DNA from: Pseudoalteromonas xiamenensis | Lineage (GTDB): Bacteria; Pseudomonadota; Gammaproteobacteria; Enterobacterales; Alteromonadaceae | Length of the DNA stretch: 64,000 nucleotides | Reading direction: 5' to 3' (one strand) | Assembly (NCBI RefSeq): GCF_042431545.1 | Contig: NZ_JBHLYX010000003.1 | Shown: positions 48,578-57,148 of the stretch, piece by piece | Position numbering within the stretch: the first letter of the stretch is position 1 | How the letters are laid out: every line of letters begins with the position of its first letter | Made by a program: the position numbers and the translations under genes | The notes under the pieces: model-generated | The model's input: only the letters and a program-made list of their open reading frames with translations | Database searches by the model: none | What the model was told of the DNA's origin: nothing

Positions 48578-49234
48578 ATGGCACGTGGTGTAAATAAAGT
48601 CATTTTGGTTGGTAACTTAGGCCAAGATCCAGAAGTGCGTTATATGCCAAATGGCAATGGTGTTGCGACGATCAGTATCGCGACAACGGATAGCTGGAAA
48701 GATAAAAACACGGGTCAAATGCAAGAGCGTACAGAATGGCACCGCGTAGTGTTATTTGGAAAACTTGCAGAAGTGGCTGGTGAATACCTGCGTAAAGGTT
48801 CACAAGTGTACATCGAAGGTCGTCTACAAACGCGCAAGTGGACTGATCAAGGTGGTCAAGAACGTTACACGACAGAAATCGTTGTGGACATGGGTGGCCA
48901 GATGCAGATGTTAGGCGGTCGTGGTGAAGGTCAATCAGGTGGCGGTTACCAAAATGCGCCTCAGCAATCGGCTCCGCAGCAACAAGGCCATTCAGGTGGT
49001 TATGCACCGTCACAGCCAGCTATGCAGTCTCAAGCACCGCAATCTGCACCACAACAAAATCAGTACAATCAAGGTGGTTATAGCAACAACCAAAACCAAG
49101 GCGGCTACGCACCAGCGCAAAGTCAACAAGCCTATGGTGGTTTTGCACCTAAGCCACAGCAATCTGGTCCACAAGGTGGCGCGAGCAACCCGATGGAACC
49201 ACCAATCGATTTTGACGACGATATTCCGTTCTAA
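48578..49234 (+). CDS. ssb: Single-stranded DNA-binding protein
   Basis: A 218-residue tetrameric SSB. The OB fold (about 1-110) has NKVILVGNLGQDPEVRY, TEWHRVVLFGKLAEVAGEYL and SQVYIEGRLQTRKW. A long Gln/Gly/Pro/Ser-rich linker (about 115-200) with repeated NQGGY-type units leads to the acidic tip DFDDDIPF that recruits partner proteins. The linker is longer than in Escherichia coli SSB (178 residues in total). GAGGAGA precedes the ATG. No LexA box lies directly before it. Confidence 0.96.
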   Translation: MARGVNKVILVGNLGQDPEVRYMPNGNGVATISIATTDSWKDKNTGQMQERTEWHRVVLFGKLAEVAGEYLRKGSQVYIEGRLQTRKWTDQGGQERYTTEIVVDMGGQMQMLGGRGEGQSGGGYQNAPQQSAPQQQGHSGGYAPSQPAMQSQAPQSAPQQNQYNQGGYSNNQNQGGYAPAQSQQAYGGFAPKPQQSGPQGGASNPMEPPIDFDDDIPF

Positions 49235-49256
49235 TCGAGTAATGGATTGAATTTAA

Positions 49257-49290
49257 AAAAGAGCCAAGCATTTGCTTGGCTCTTTTGTTT
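49257..49290 (+). terminator. Terminator after ssb
   Basis: AAAAGAGCCAAGCA and TGCTTGGCTCTTTT form a 14-bp stem followed by GTTTT. Confidence 0.9.
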
Positions 49291-49356
49291 TCGCTGCTTG
49301 CAGAACGTCCTCTTTTGAACAACACTTAGTAAACACTCACGCAATCTAGGTGCATT

Positions 49357-51039
49357 ATGGCGAGCGATTTTTCGCACATTCGTACACCCGTTTTCACGTC
49401 GTTGATCTGGGTTGCTTTCCTGTGTGCATGGGTTGCTTCAAGCGCCTTTCTATACCATTCTCTTCATGCAAAATTACACCAGCAGGGTATTTCGTTAGTA
49501 AAAGAAATTGAAGAGGCATCACTGGACCCAAATAACCCATCAGATGTAGACGGAATTCAAACTATTTTAGAGCGCCGTGGCTTTTCGCTAGGTAGTATTG
49601 ATGAGCAGTCGCAAGATTGGTTTTACAATAACGTGGAACATGAAGTCTTCACTGCGAAAGGGATCACTCTGACGCTCAAACATCCGACGATTGGTATTTA
49701 CTATGCGCATTGGTTCGTCGTGTTAACCGGTTTGTTCATTGGTGTTGGCTTTGGCCTTTGTCGCTGGAATTTAAGACTCAATAAAAAATTAGCGATAGAG
49801 AGTAAGGTCAACGCCAGTCATCTCGTAAATCAATCACCTCAAAAACCAGACAGTGCCGAAACCGTCAATATGCTGTTGGTGGAACAATATGGCTTGTTCA
49901 GCCTTGTGAACTTTGACGTTAAATTACCGGAAGAGTGCGATGCTGAAACGTATTTTAAAGTCGTGTTGGCAAAGGCATTTACAAAATATCAGAAATGCCG
50001 TGTACGTTATTTAAATGATGGACTACTCGCTATAACGTTTCCGGTGGTACCTAAACCTGAAATACAGGATATGACCGCCGTTATTCATGAGCAGATATTC
50101 AAATCGCTGCGCAAATTTCGTCATGATTTGTCGCGTAAAGCCGTTAAAGTTGGCACATGCTACTATCCACATAAAGCAGAACAAGCCAAAGTGTATCAGT
50201 TGGCTCGGTCTGCTTTAGCTATCGCAACAAATAATCTCTGGCACCATTATCATTGCCAGCCTTTGAATCACACACAGAGTGAATTGTTTGAAGAGCAACA
50301 AGAAGTGCTTAACTACATTACTCGTGGCCGTTTTTTACTGCTGTTTCAACCACTCATTGGATTTGATCAACAGGATATCGTAGCAAGCGAAGCATTATTG
50401 CGTGTTCGGCACAGTAAAATAGGATTGATGTCTGCTAAACAATTTATCGTACACGTTCAAGAGCCGACCCATTTTATTGAACTAGATAAGCACGTCATTG
50501 GGCAGGTATTTAACCTGTTGAATAAAGAGCCATCAAACTTAGATGTCCATATTAATATTCATTGCATGAGCTGGTGTAGTAGTGATTTTAGGAGCTGGCT
50601 TTTGGCGCAATTAGCGGATTTTAAATATGCGTATCGTCTCGTGTTCGAAATCGCCGCGTTTGATTTCTACCAGTACAGTATCCAACTGCACGACATTTTT
50701 TGTGCATTACAAAAGTCAGGTGCACGTGTCATGGTTGATCATATCGAAAAACCTCTCGAAGTGAGTCGCTTTCGAGCGCTTCCTGCGGTCGTCGGCCTTA
50801 AACTGAGTGTTGAGTTAGTGCACAACATAGAAGTAGACCTGCAACGTCAGCGGTTGGTTAGAGAGATAGTGACCCAAGCGAAATTACTGAAGTTACCCGT
50901 TTTTGCTATCGGAGTTGAAACGCATCAAACACTTCTGTGTTTGCAGAAATTAGGCATAAAAGGCGCACAAGGGCACTACTTTAGTGAGCCGCTTCAGCAA
51001 TTCTCTGATTCCGATCTTATATCAGGCCACGATACTTAA
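49357..51039 (+). CDS. csrD: CsrD/MshH-like protein with degenerate GGDEF and EAL domains
   Basis: A 560-residue inner-membrane protein. Two membrane helices (about 14-34 and 118-140) enclose a short periplasmic domain. The GGDEF-like domain (about 165-305) has VRYLNDGLLAI where the GGDEF loop should be, so it is inactive. The EAL-like domain (about 315-555) keeps SEALLR but has lost catalytic residues: FEIAAFD for EITE, VDHIEKP for the DDFG pair and AIGVE for AEGVE. In Escherichia coli, CsrD is such a protein and promotes RNase E decay of CsrB and CsrC; in Vibrio the homologue MshH lies after ssb at the head of the MSHA locus. Position and domain state support a CsrD role (inference). It is shorter than Escherichia coli CsrD (646 residues). 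Confidence 0.8.
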   Translation: MASDFSHIRTPVFTSLIWVAFLCAWVASSAFLYHSLHAKLHQQGISLVKEIEEASLDPNNPSDVDGIQTILERRGFSLGSIDEQSQDWFYNNVEHEVFTAKGITLTLKHPTIGIYYAHWFVVLTGLFIGVGFGLCRWNLRLNKKLAIESKVNASHLVNQSPQKPDSAETVNMLLVEQYGLFSLVNFDVKLPEECDAETYFKVVLAKAFTKYQKCRVRYLNDGLLAITFPVVPKPEIQDMTAVIHEQIFKSLRKFRHDLSRKAVKVGTCYYPHKAEQAKVYQLARSALAIATNNLWHHYHCQPLNHTQSELFEEQQEVLNYITRGRFLLLFQPLIGFDQQDIVASEALLRVRHSKIGLMSAKQFIVHVQEPTHFIELDKHVIGQVFNLLNKEPSNLDVHINIHCMSWCSSDFRSWLLAQLADFKYAYRLVFEIAAFDFYQYSIQLHDIFCALQKSGARVMVDHIEKPLEVSRFRALPAVVGLKLSVELVHNIEVDLQRQRLVREIVTQAKLLKLPVFAIGVETHQTLLCLQKLGIKGAQGHYFSEPLQQFSDSDLISGHDT

Positions 51040-51910
51040 GCCCCATTAATCCCTGTAAACCGCCAGTGTGAACTGCGCAAATCGTGGTTTCAGGTGCGAA
51101 ATAGTCAGCTTGGATGAGTTGCCAGAGTCCGTAAAACAGCTTACCTGTGTATATTGGTTCTATCGGGATATGATGTTGTTCGGTAAAAGCTTGGCAAAAT
51201 GCCCACAATTCGGGTGTAAAGCGCCCATACCCACCCGCGTGAAATTGCTCAAAGAGTTGCCAATGTGAGTGTTGATGTAATTCTGGATATTTTTCGAGTA
51301 TTTCGTCCTGCAAATGTTCATCTTTTAGAACAGCAAAGCCTAAAACACGCTTCGTTGCTTGCAACCCAAGCGCTAAACCTGCAAGGGTACCGCCACTACC
51401 GACTGCGCATGCAACGGTATCGCAAGGAGGTAAACTTGCAGCCAGTTCCAGCAATCCAGGTAGTGCTAATTGGTTACTGCCACCTTCTGGTACGACCCAG
51501 TAGTGAGGAAAGGATTGTTTGAGTTCTTGCAAATATTCATCTTCATATCGACGACGGTATGTCTTTCGGTCGACAGCAATTAATCGTGCCCCACACGCTT
51601 TTGCAATTTTGAGAGTCGGGTTATTGGCGTCAAGAGGTGTTCCTCGGACAATGATTACACTGTCAAGTCCAGCCAATTTACAAGCCATGGCTGTTGCATA
51701 CAGATGATTTGAAAATGTACCGCCAAACGTGAGCAAACCTTGATATTGCTGTTGTTTTGCATGCTCAATGTTGTATTTCAGTTTGCGAAGTTTATTCCCA
51801 CTGATGACAGGATGATTGAGATCGTCGCGTTTCACCAATAATCGAATTTTTTTCTCACTAAGCAGGGGAGATTGTAATACTTGTATGGGAGATTCAGGGT
51901 ATGACAGCAT
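51017..51910 (-). CDS. PLP-dependent D-cysteine desulfhydrase / ACC deaminase family
   Basis: A 297-residue tryptophan-synthase-beta-like PLP enzyme. The Schiff-base Lys is in SGNKLRKLKYN near residue 40; a phosphate-binding glycine loop AVGSGGTLAGLALG lies near 165, and LLTFGGTFSNHLYATA near 60 binds the substrate. The family includes D-cysteine desulfhydrase (pyruvate, ammonia and sulfide from D-cysteine) and ACC deaminase; the former is likelier in this clade. It converges on the csrD-like gene with a 23-bp overlap. Confidence 0.85.
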   Translation of the reverse strand: MLSYPESPIQVLQSPLLSEKKIRLLVKRDDLNHPVISGNKLRKLKYNIEHAKQQQYQGLLTFGGTFSNHLYATAMACKLAGLDSVIIVRGTPLDANNPTLKIAKACGARLIAVDRKTYRRRYEDEYLQELKQSFPHYWVVPEGGSNQLALPGLLELAASLPPCDTVACAVGSGGTLAGLALGLQATKRVLGFAVLKDEHLQDEILEKYPELHQHSHWQLFEQFHAGGYGRFTPELWAFCQAFTEQHHIPIEPIYTGKLFYGLWQLIQADYFAPETTICAVHTGGLQGLMGLKYRGLI

Positions 51911-52041
51911 CAGTTGTTAATTTTTATAAAGTCTCAGCGGAAGTTTAGCAAAATAAACGTGCATAAATGTGGAAAATTTCCCGACAAAACTGGTCAGACG
52001 TAGGCTAATGGTTGTAAACTCAGATATTAATTGTGCAAAGC

Positions 52042-52070
52042 TTGTGTTTTAGGCGTTAAGTACATAGCAT
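52042..52070 (+). promoter_or_regulatory. Possible promoter of the PEGA/SUMF1 gene
   Basis: TTGTGT, 17 bp, TAGCAT; the -10 is poor (four of six). Confidence 0.3.
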
Positions 52071-52131
52071 AAAGCCCTAATTATAAAAAATAACAATGAC
52101 CAAATAATTGCCGCTTTTGGGAATGGAAACT

Positions 52132-54147
52132 ATGCGAATTGCTCCTTTATCTCTTTTCGTGACTGCAGCATTGCTGGCGACTAGTGCCTTTGCTCAGGAC
52201 ACTGCCACAGTGAATGCAATCGAGTCTGAATTAACAGCTAAACAAGCTGAATTAGACAATTTTACCACGGTGTTGGATAAGCATATTGCTGAAGAAACCC
52301 GTTTACAAAGCCAATTAGGCTTGCTCAGAAAGCGTTCTACAGAGCTTGAAAAAGAGAAAAATCAAGCGCTTGATGCAATGAACGAAATGTATCGTCGTAT
52401 GATTGACGATCCAAATCTAGATATCTCTGCGGCACAAACGAGATACCAGCAATCAGTAGCAACCCACAAACAGAACAAAGATGACATTGCGATGCAACTG
52501 GCGGCAATTGCGGCGCAACGTAAAGAAATTGAGCAAATTCGAGTAGCAAAACATACGCTAGTCAACACTTTAGAGAATCTAAAAGATCAACTTAGCACGG
52601 CTCGAGTTGAGCGTCTTCGTAATGAATTTACACGCGAAGGTACGTTAGAAGTTGAACACACTATAAATTGTAAACGTACTGAAACCTTGGCCGCGTGTGA
52701 GCAGCGAGGCCAGCAGCTTGGTCTACAAAAAGCAACAAAGCGATTTATCGATCAAATCTTTGCTAACCTGACTGAACAACGAGTTGTAGAGCCAAAACGC
52801 AACATTGCCGGTGCACAAGTTCAAGTGATGAGCAGCCATGTAGTGAACAGTGCTTTCAGTGGCCAAGGCAACTACACCGTCAATTTGAGTGTCACCATGC
52901 GTGGCGATGTAAACGGCAGTCGACTGTGTGGTTTATTGAACATCGACAATCGATTCTGTTCAGAATATGGCCAGCCACTTGCAATTGGTTATCAATCAGT
53001 TTACCCGACGACCTACAGCGATGCTCAGCTCAGTTTCCCTGAAGACGCACCTGTTGCCCCCGCTTCAAACACCTCAGATACCGTGAGCGTTGCAAAAATG
53101 GAGGTGGCACCCATTGTCGAAACTTCACTAAAAAAGTCTGAACCTCTACCTGAAAAAAAAACGACGGTAGAGTTTACAGTTCGATCTAATGTTTTCGATG
53201 ATGAAGTGTTTATTAATGGGGTGAGTTACGGCTCTACTAAGCTTGTCACAAGCCTTGCTCCGGGAATGTATTCTCTCGAAGTAAGAAAACTCGGTTATGA
53301 AACCTATTCAGCACAAGTCGATTTACGTAAAGCACGTACATTGAATGTTAAACTATTAAAAAAACCTGAGTTGATTGCAGCTCCCACACCAAAAAAAGTT
53401 GAGCCAATTGTCGCCACAGCGGACAACACACCTAAAAATCAAACGGTTGTGATCCCCGCAGGTAAGTTCATGATGGGCGATTTGACAGGCAATGGACTGG
53501 CAAATGAACGTCCAGTTGTTGAAAAAGTGCTTAGTCATTCATTTTCTATGCAAAGTACAGAAGTTACAGTAGCGCAATTTCGTCAATTTATTGAGCGTTC
53601 AAGCTTTGTAACCGATGCGGAGAAAGGCCGAGGTTGTGCGCACTACAAAAACGGTGAACCAGTTTGGGACATTGATTACAACTGGAAAAATCCAGGTTAC
53701 GAGCAAAAAGATTCATTTCCAGTTGTTTGCGTTTCATATGAAGATGCAAAGGCGTTTGCGGATTGGCTAACGGCTGAATCGGGTGAACAATACCGTTTAC
53801 CAAACGAAGTTGAGTGGGAATACGCCGCGCGTGCAGGTTCAAGTGCCGAGTACCCTTGGGGTAATGAAATTGGTCGCAATCTAGCAAACTGTGGTTGGTG
53901 TGGCAGCGAGTGGTCGAATAAAAGCCCTTCGCCCGTCAGTGAGTTTTCACCCAACGCTTATGGGTTATATGATACGGTTGGTAATGTTTGGGAGTGGACG
54001 CAAAAGCGTGCATCGCAAGAAGACGTTACGGTCCGAGGCGGAGCATGGAATTTCGCGCCAAGCTTAGCACGTGTTTCAACTCGCTTAACGCTTGCGCCTG
54101 ATTTCAGAGCGAATTACATCGGCTTTAGGTTGATAAAAGAAAGATAA
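52132..54147 (+). CDS. Exported coiled-coil, PEGA and SUMF1 (formylglycine-generating-enzyme-like) protein
   Basis: A 671-residue secreted protein. It has a signal peptide (about 1-21, ending AFA), long alpha-helical coiled coil (about 25-180), a middle domain with CKRTETLAACEQRG and paired Cys, a PEGA domain (about 345-405; LAPGMYSLEVRKLGYETY) and a C-terminal SUMF1-like domain (about 435-670; VIPAGKFMMGD, STEVTVAQFRQFI, YRLPNEVEWEYAARAG, YGLYDTVGNVWEWT, VRGGAWNF, YIGFRLIKE). In true formylglycine-generating enzymes two Cys near the RGGSW motif bind copper; here that region (WNFAPSLARVSTRLTL) has none, so catalysis is doubtful and a binding or structural role is likelier. The start is ATG 52132, preceded by GGAA. 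It sits in the place of the MSHA locus. Confidence 0.82.
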   Translation: MRIAPLSLFVTAALLATSAFAQDTATVNAIESELTAKQAELDNFTTVLDKHIAEETRLQSQLGLLRKRSTELEKEKNQALDAMNEMYRRMIDDPNLDISAAQTRYQQSVATHKQNKDDIAMQLAAIAAQRKEIEQIRVAKHTLVNTLENLKDQLSTARVERLRNEFTREGTLEVEHTINCKRTETLAACEQRGQQLGLQKATKRFIDQIFANLTEQRVVEPKRNIAGAQVQVMSSHVVNSAFSGQGNYTVNLSVTMRGDVNGSRLCGLLNIDNRFCSEYGQPLAIGYQSVYPTTYSDAQLSFPEDAPVAPASNTSDTVSVAKMEVAPIVETSLKKSEPLPEKKTTVEFTVRSNVFDDEVFINGVSYGSTKLVTSLAPGMYSLEVRKLGYETYSAQVDLRKARTLNVKLLKKPELIAAPTPKKVEPIVATADNTPKNQTVVIPAGKFMMGDLTGNGLANERPVVEKVLSHSFSMQSTEVTVAQFRQFIERSSFVTDAEKGRGCAHYKNGEPVWDIDYNWKNPGYEQKDSFPVVCVSYEDAKAFADWLTAESGEQYRLPNEVEWEYAARAGSSAEYPWGNEIGRNLANCGWCGSEWSNKSPSPVSEFSPNAYGLYDTVGNVWEWTQKRASQEDVTVRGGAWNFAPSLARVSTRLTLAPDFRANYIGFRLIKER

Positions 54148-54175
54148 AAACACTTGTTTTTCGACAGGGTAGGAA

Positions 54176-54191
54176 GGCAACGAAAGTTGCC
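54176..54191 (+). repeat. Hairpin with GAAA tetraloop upstream of mreB
   Basis: GGCAAC-GAAA-GTTGCC, a 6-bp perfect stem with a GNRA loop, 33 bp before the mreB start. It lies in the mreB leader or ends the upstream transcript. Confidence 0.5.
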
Positions 54192-54223
54192 AATGGTTAA
54201 GAATTCAAAGGTTGTTCAGCCTC

Positions 54224-55267
54224 ATGTTTAAAAAATTACGCGGATTATTTTCGAACGATTTGTCGATTGACCTTGGTACGGCAAACACACTTATTTATGT
54301 AAAAGAAGAAGGCATTGTACTCAATGAGCCTTCCGTAGTTGCAATCCGCCAAGAACGTGCGGGTGGCCCGAAATCAGTGGCTGCGGTAGGTACTGCTGCG
54401 AAACAAATGCTGGGTCGTACACCAGGCAATATCAAAGCGATCCGTCCGATGAAAGACGGTGTCATAGCTGACTTTTACGTCACTGAAAAAATGTTGCAGC
54501 ACTTCATCAAACAAGTGCATAACAATAACTTTATGCGTCCAAGTCCACGAGTACTCATTTGTGTACCATGTGGTGCAACGCAAGTAGAAAAACGTGCTAT
54601 CCGTGAATCTGCTATGGGAGCGGGTGCAAGAGAAGTTTACCTAATCGAAGAACCAATGGCAGCCGCGATTGGTGCAGGTTTACCAGTGTCAGAAGCAACA
54701 GGCTCTATGGTTGTTGATATTGGTGGTGGTACCACGGAGGTGGCAATTATTTCCCTGAACGGTATTGTGTATTCCTCTTCAGTTCGTATTGGCGGTGATA
54801 AGTTTGACGAAGCGATTATCAACTACGTGCGTCGTAATTTCGGTAGTTTGATTGGTGAAGCAACCGCTGAACACATCAAACATGAAATCGGTTCTGCTTG
54901 GAAAAGTGAGACACCAATCGAGATTGAAGTACGTGGTCGCAATTTAGCTGAAGGTGTACCTCGTTCATTCATTCTTAATTCGCATGAGATCTTAGATGCA
55001 TTGCAAGAGCCATTAATGGGGATTGTGAGTGCGGTTCGCGTGGCGCTTGAGCAATCTCCACCGGAACTTGCGTCAGATATCTCCGCACACGGTATGGTGC
55101 TCACGGGCGGTGGTGCGTTGTTGAAAGATCTTGACCGACTGCTAATGGAAGAAACGGGTATTCCGGTCGTTATCGCTGACGATCCACTGACTTGCGTTGC
55201 AAGAGGTGGCGGTAAAGCGCTAGAAATGATAGATATGCACGGTGGCGACGTATTTAGCTACGACTGA
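54224..55267 (+). CDS. mreB: Rod shape-determining protein MreB
   Basis: A 347-residue bacterial actin that organises lateral cell-wall synthesis. Actin-fold motifs are phosphate 1 LSIDLGTANTLIY near residue 11, phosphate 2 MVVDIGGGTTEVA near 160, adenosine motif LTGGGALLKDLD near 290, and EEPMAAAIGAG near 140. The start MFKKLRGLF at 54224 gives the same length as in Escherichia coli; an upstream in-frame TTG is rejected. The N-terminal amphipathic helix for membrane binding is present. The stop overlaps mreC (TGATG). Confidence 0.97.
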   Translation: MFKKLRGLFSNDLSIDLGTANTLIYVKEEGIVLNEPSVVAIRQERAGGPKSVAAVGTAAKQMLGRTPGNIKAIRPMKDGVIADFYVTEKMLQHFIKQVHNNNFMRPSPRVLICVPCGATQVEKRAIRESAMGAGAREVYLIEEPMAAAIGAGLPVSEATGSMVVDIGGGTTEVAIISLNGIVYSSSVRIGGDKFDEAIINYVRRNFGSLIGEATAEHIKHEIGSAWKSETPIEIEVRGRNLAEGVPRSFILNSHEILDALQEPLMGIVSAVRVALEQSPPELASDISAHGMVLTGGGALLKDLDRLLMEETGIPVVIADDPLTCVARGGGKALEMIDMHGGDVFSYD

Positions 55268-56100
55268 TGAATCTATTATTTGGCCGAACAATCTCTTTAC
55301 AACTGCGACTGTCTGTCGCAGTTGTGCTTAGTATTGCACTCATTGTTGGTGACCGTTACACCGTAGGTGGCTCAATGGTCCGAACAGGGTTGAATACGCT
55401 AGTTAGTCCCTTGTTATACCTTGCTAATGTGCCTTATGAGCTTCTTAACTTAAGTGTGCAAAATCTACAAACGAAAGAACAGTTACGTCTTGAAAACGAA
55501 CAGCTGAAGGAAAAACAGCTGATGCAAGGCGAGCAATTGCAGCAGTTGGCGTTCTTACTCAAAGAAAATAAAGAATTGCGGGCGCTGCTAGGTTCATCGG
55601 CACGAGAAGCTAATCGACGCTTAATTGCGCAAGTGCTATCGGTTCACTCTAATCCTTATAGTCATCAAGTCGTGATCAACCGCGGTACTGTAGATGGTGC
55701 TTTCGAAGGTCAGCCTGTGATCGACGAAATGGGCATAGTGGGTCAGCTCTTAAAAGTAGGCACAACGACTTCCCGAGTGATCTTAATGACGGACACTACC
55801 CACGCGACGCCGGTTCGTATCTTACGTAATGATGTCCGAACGGTGGTAGAAGGTATCGGTAAGCTTGATAAAATGCGTTTGTCTCATGTACCTCATAGCC
55901 TTGATATCCGCATTGGTGACGTACTGGTCACATCAGGACTCGGTGGCACCTTCCCTGAAGGATACCCCGTTGCCGTGGTGACGGAAATTAACCGTGATGA
56001 AGGACGTCCGTTTGCACAGGTCTATGCTGAGCCTGTTGCTCAGTTAGATCGTATTCGCCTGTTGGTGCTCTTGTGGAAACAACGAGAGGGGCAGCCATGA
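55267..56100 (+). CDS. mreC: Rod shape-determining protein MreC
   Basis: A 277-residue bitopic protein with one membrane helix (about 13-33), a periplasmic coiled coil (about 65-105; KEQLRLENEQLKEKQ) and the beta-barrel MreC domain (about 115-270; VIDEMGIVGQLLKVG, VTSGLGGTFPEGYPVA). It links MreB to RodA-PBP2 in the elongasome. The start overlaps the mreB stop, and the end overlaps the mreD start (ATGA). Confidence 0.95.
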   Translation: MNLLFGRTISLQLRLSVAVVLSIALIVGDRYTVGGSMVRTGLNTLVSPLLYLANVPYELLNLSVQNLQTKEQLRLENEQLKEKQLMQGEQLQQLAFLLKENKELRALLGSSAREANRRLIAQVLSVHSNPYSHQVVINRGTVDGAFEGQPVIDEMGIVGQLLKVGTTTSRVILMTDTTHATPVRILRNDVRTVVEGIGKLDKMRLSHVPHSLDIRIGDVLVTSGLGGTFPEGYPVAVVTEINRDEGRPFAQVYAEPVAQLDRIRLLVLLWKQREGQP

Positions 56101-56573
56101 AGTCGGCTCATTTTTTAATTTCCGTGTCCGTGTTTGCAGCTTTAGTTATGGCGCTGATGCCATTGCCGCTATCCTTTGAACCGTTTCGTCCCGATTGGGT
56201 GCTACTGGTGCTGATGTACTGGTCACTCGCTGTGCCGCATCGTGTCAATCTAGGATGGGCCTGGATCACCGGTTTGATTATGGATTTAGCCATGGGTTCA
56301 ACACTTGGTGTGAATTCATTGACGTATTCGGTTTGTATATATATTACCGCCAGCAATTATCAGAAAATTCGCAACTTTTCAATTTGGCAGCAAGCGGTGC
56401 TTATTGGGTTGTTCTTAACGCTTTATCATTTACTGCAATTCTGGCTCAATCATTTTTTAATGGATATCTATTTTAATCCGCAATATTTGTGGCCTGCAGG
56501 GGTGGGTATGCTTTGTTGGCCTTGGGTCTTTTTGTTATTAAGAAAATACCGTCGTCATTTTAGGATCCGTTAA
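56097..56573 (+). CDS. mreD: Rod shape-determining protein MreD
   Basis: A 158-residue inner-membrane protein with five to six predicted helices. MreD hallmarks are FRPDWVLLVLMYWSLAVPHR near residue 35 and GLIMDLAMGSTLGVNSLTY near 58. It completes the MreBCD elongasome module. The ATG at 56097 (ATGA overlap with mreC) is preferred over an in-frame upstream start within mreC. Confidence 0.93.
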   Translation: MKSAHFLISVSVFAALVMALMPLPLSFEPFRPDWVLLVLMYWSLAVPHRVNLGWAWITGLIMDLAMGSTLGVNSLTYSVCIYITASNYQKIRNFSIWQQAVLIGLFLTLYHLLQFWLNHFLMDIYFNPQYLWPAGVGMLCWPWVFLLLRKYRRHFRIR

Positions 56574-57148
56574 TGGCTCGAAAAATCTATTTAGCGTCAG
56601 CTTCACCTCGTCGTCGAGAGCTTGTGGAGCAACTTGGCTACCAATTTGAACAATTCTCCGTAGATGCCGATGAAAGTTTACTTGATTCTGAATCCCCTCG
56701 TGAATACGTTGAACGTTTAGCTCGTTTGAAGGCCGAATCAGGTGTTGCGCTTGGTTACACGAGTTACCCTGTACTTGGTAGCGACACCTCTGTTGTTGTG
56801 GACGGACAAATTCTTGGGAAACCTGAGAGTTATGAAGACTTTCAACGCATGATGACGCTGCTATCTGGCCGCACCCATGAAGTATTAACTGGTATTGCAT
56901 TTGCGACTAAGCATTCAACTATCAGTGACGTTGTAGTGACTCAAGTCACGTTCAAAGCATTGACCGAAGCAGAGGTTGAGTCTTACTGGCAAACAGGTGA
57001 GCCTGCGGATAAAGCCGGTGGATATGGAATTCAGGGGTTTGGCGGCCGATTTGTCACTAATCTCGAAGGTAGCTATTTTGCGGTGATGGGCTTACCTTTA
57101 TATGAAACGGATAGGCTGTTAACACGTTTTTTAGCGGAGGCGAAATGA
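56573..57148 (+). CDS. yhdE: Maf family nucleotide pyrophosphatase (dTTP/UTP type, YhdE)
   Basis: A 191-residue house-cleaning enzyme that hydrolyses non-canonical or excess nucleoside triphosphates such as dTTP and UTP. It has the N-terminal LASASPRRRELVEQLG loop, LGSDTSVVVDG near residue 65 with the catalytic Asp, LSGRTHEVLTG near 96 and DKAGGYGIQGFGGRFV near 143. Inverse gene order yhdE-rng-yhdP in the mre cluster is conserved in gammaproteobacteria. It overlaps mreD by 1 bp (TAATG) and rng by 4 bp. Confidence 0.93.
   Translation: MARKIYLASASPRRRELVEQLGYQFEQFSVDADESLLDSESPREYVERLARLKAESGVALGYTSYPVLGSDTSVVVDGQILGKPESYEDFQRMMTLLSGRTHEVLTGIAFATKHSTISDVVVTQVTFKALTEAEVESYWQTGEPADKAGGYGIQGFGGRFVTNLEGSYFAVMGLPLYETDRLLTRFLAEAK

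Noticed and set aside
48980..49180. Tandem repeat array in ssb
   Set aside because: The Gln/Gly-rich repeats are the normal disordered SSB linker, not a DNA repeat element.
48921..49250. 109-codon frame overlapping the ssb linker
   Set aside because: It is the +1 frame of the Gln/Gly-rich repeat region; long frames arise there from the low-complexity sequence.
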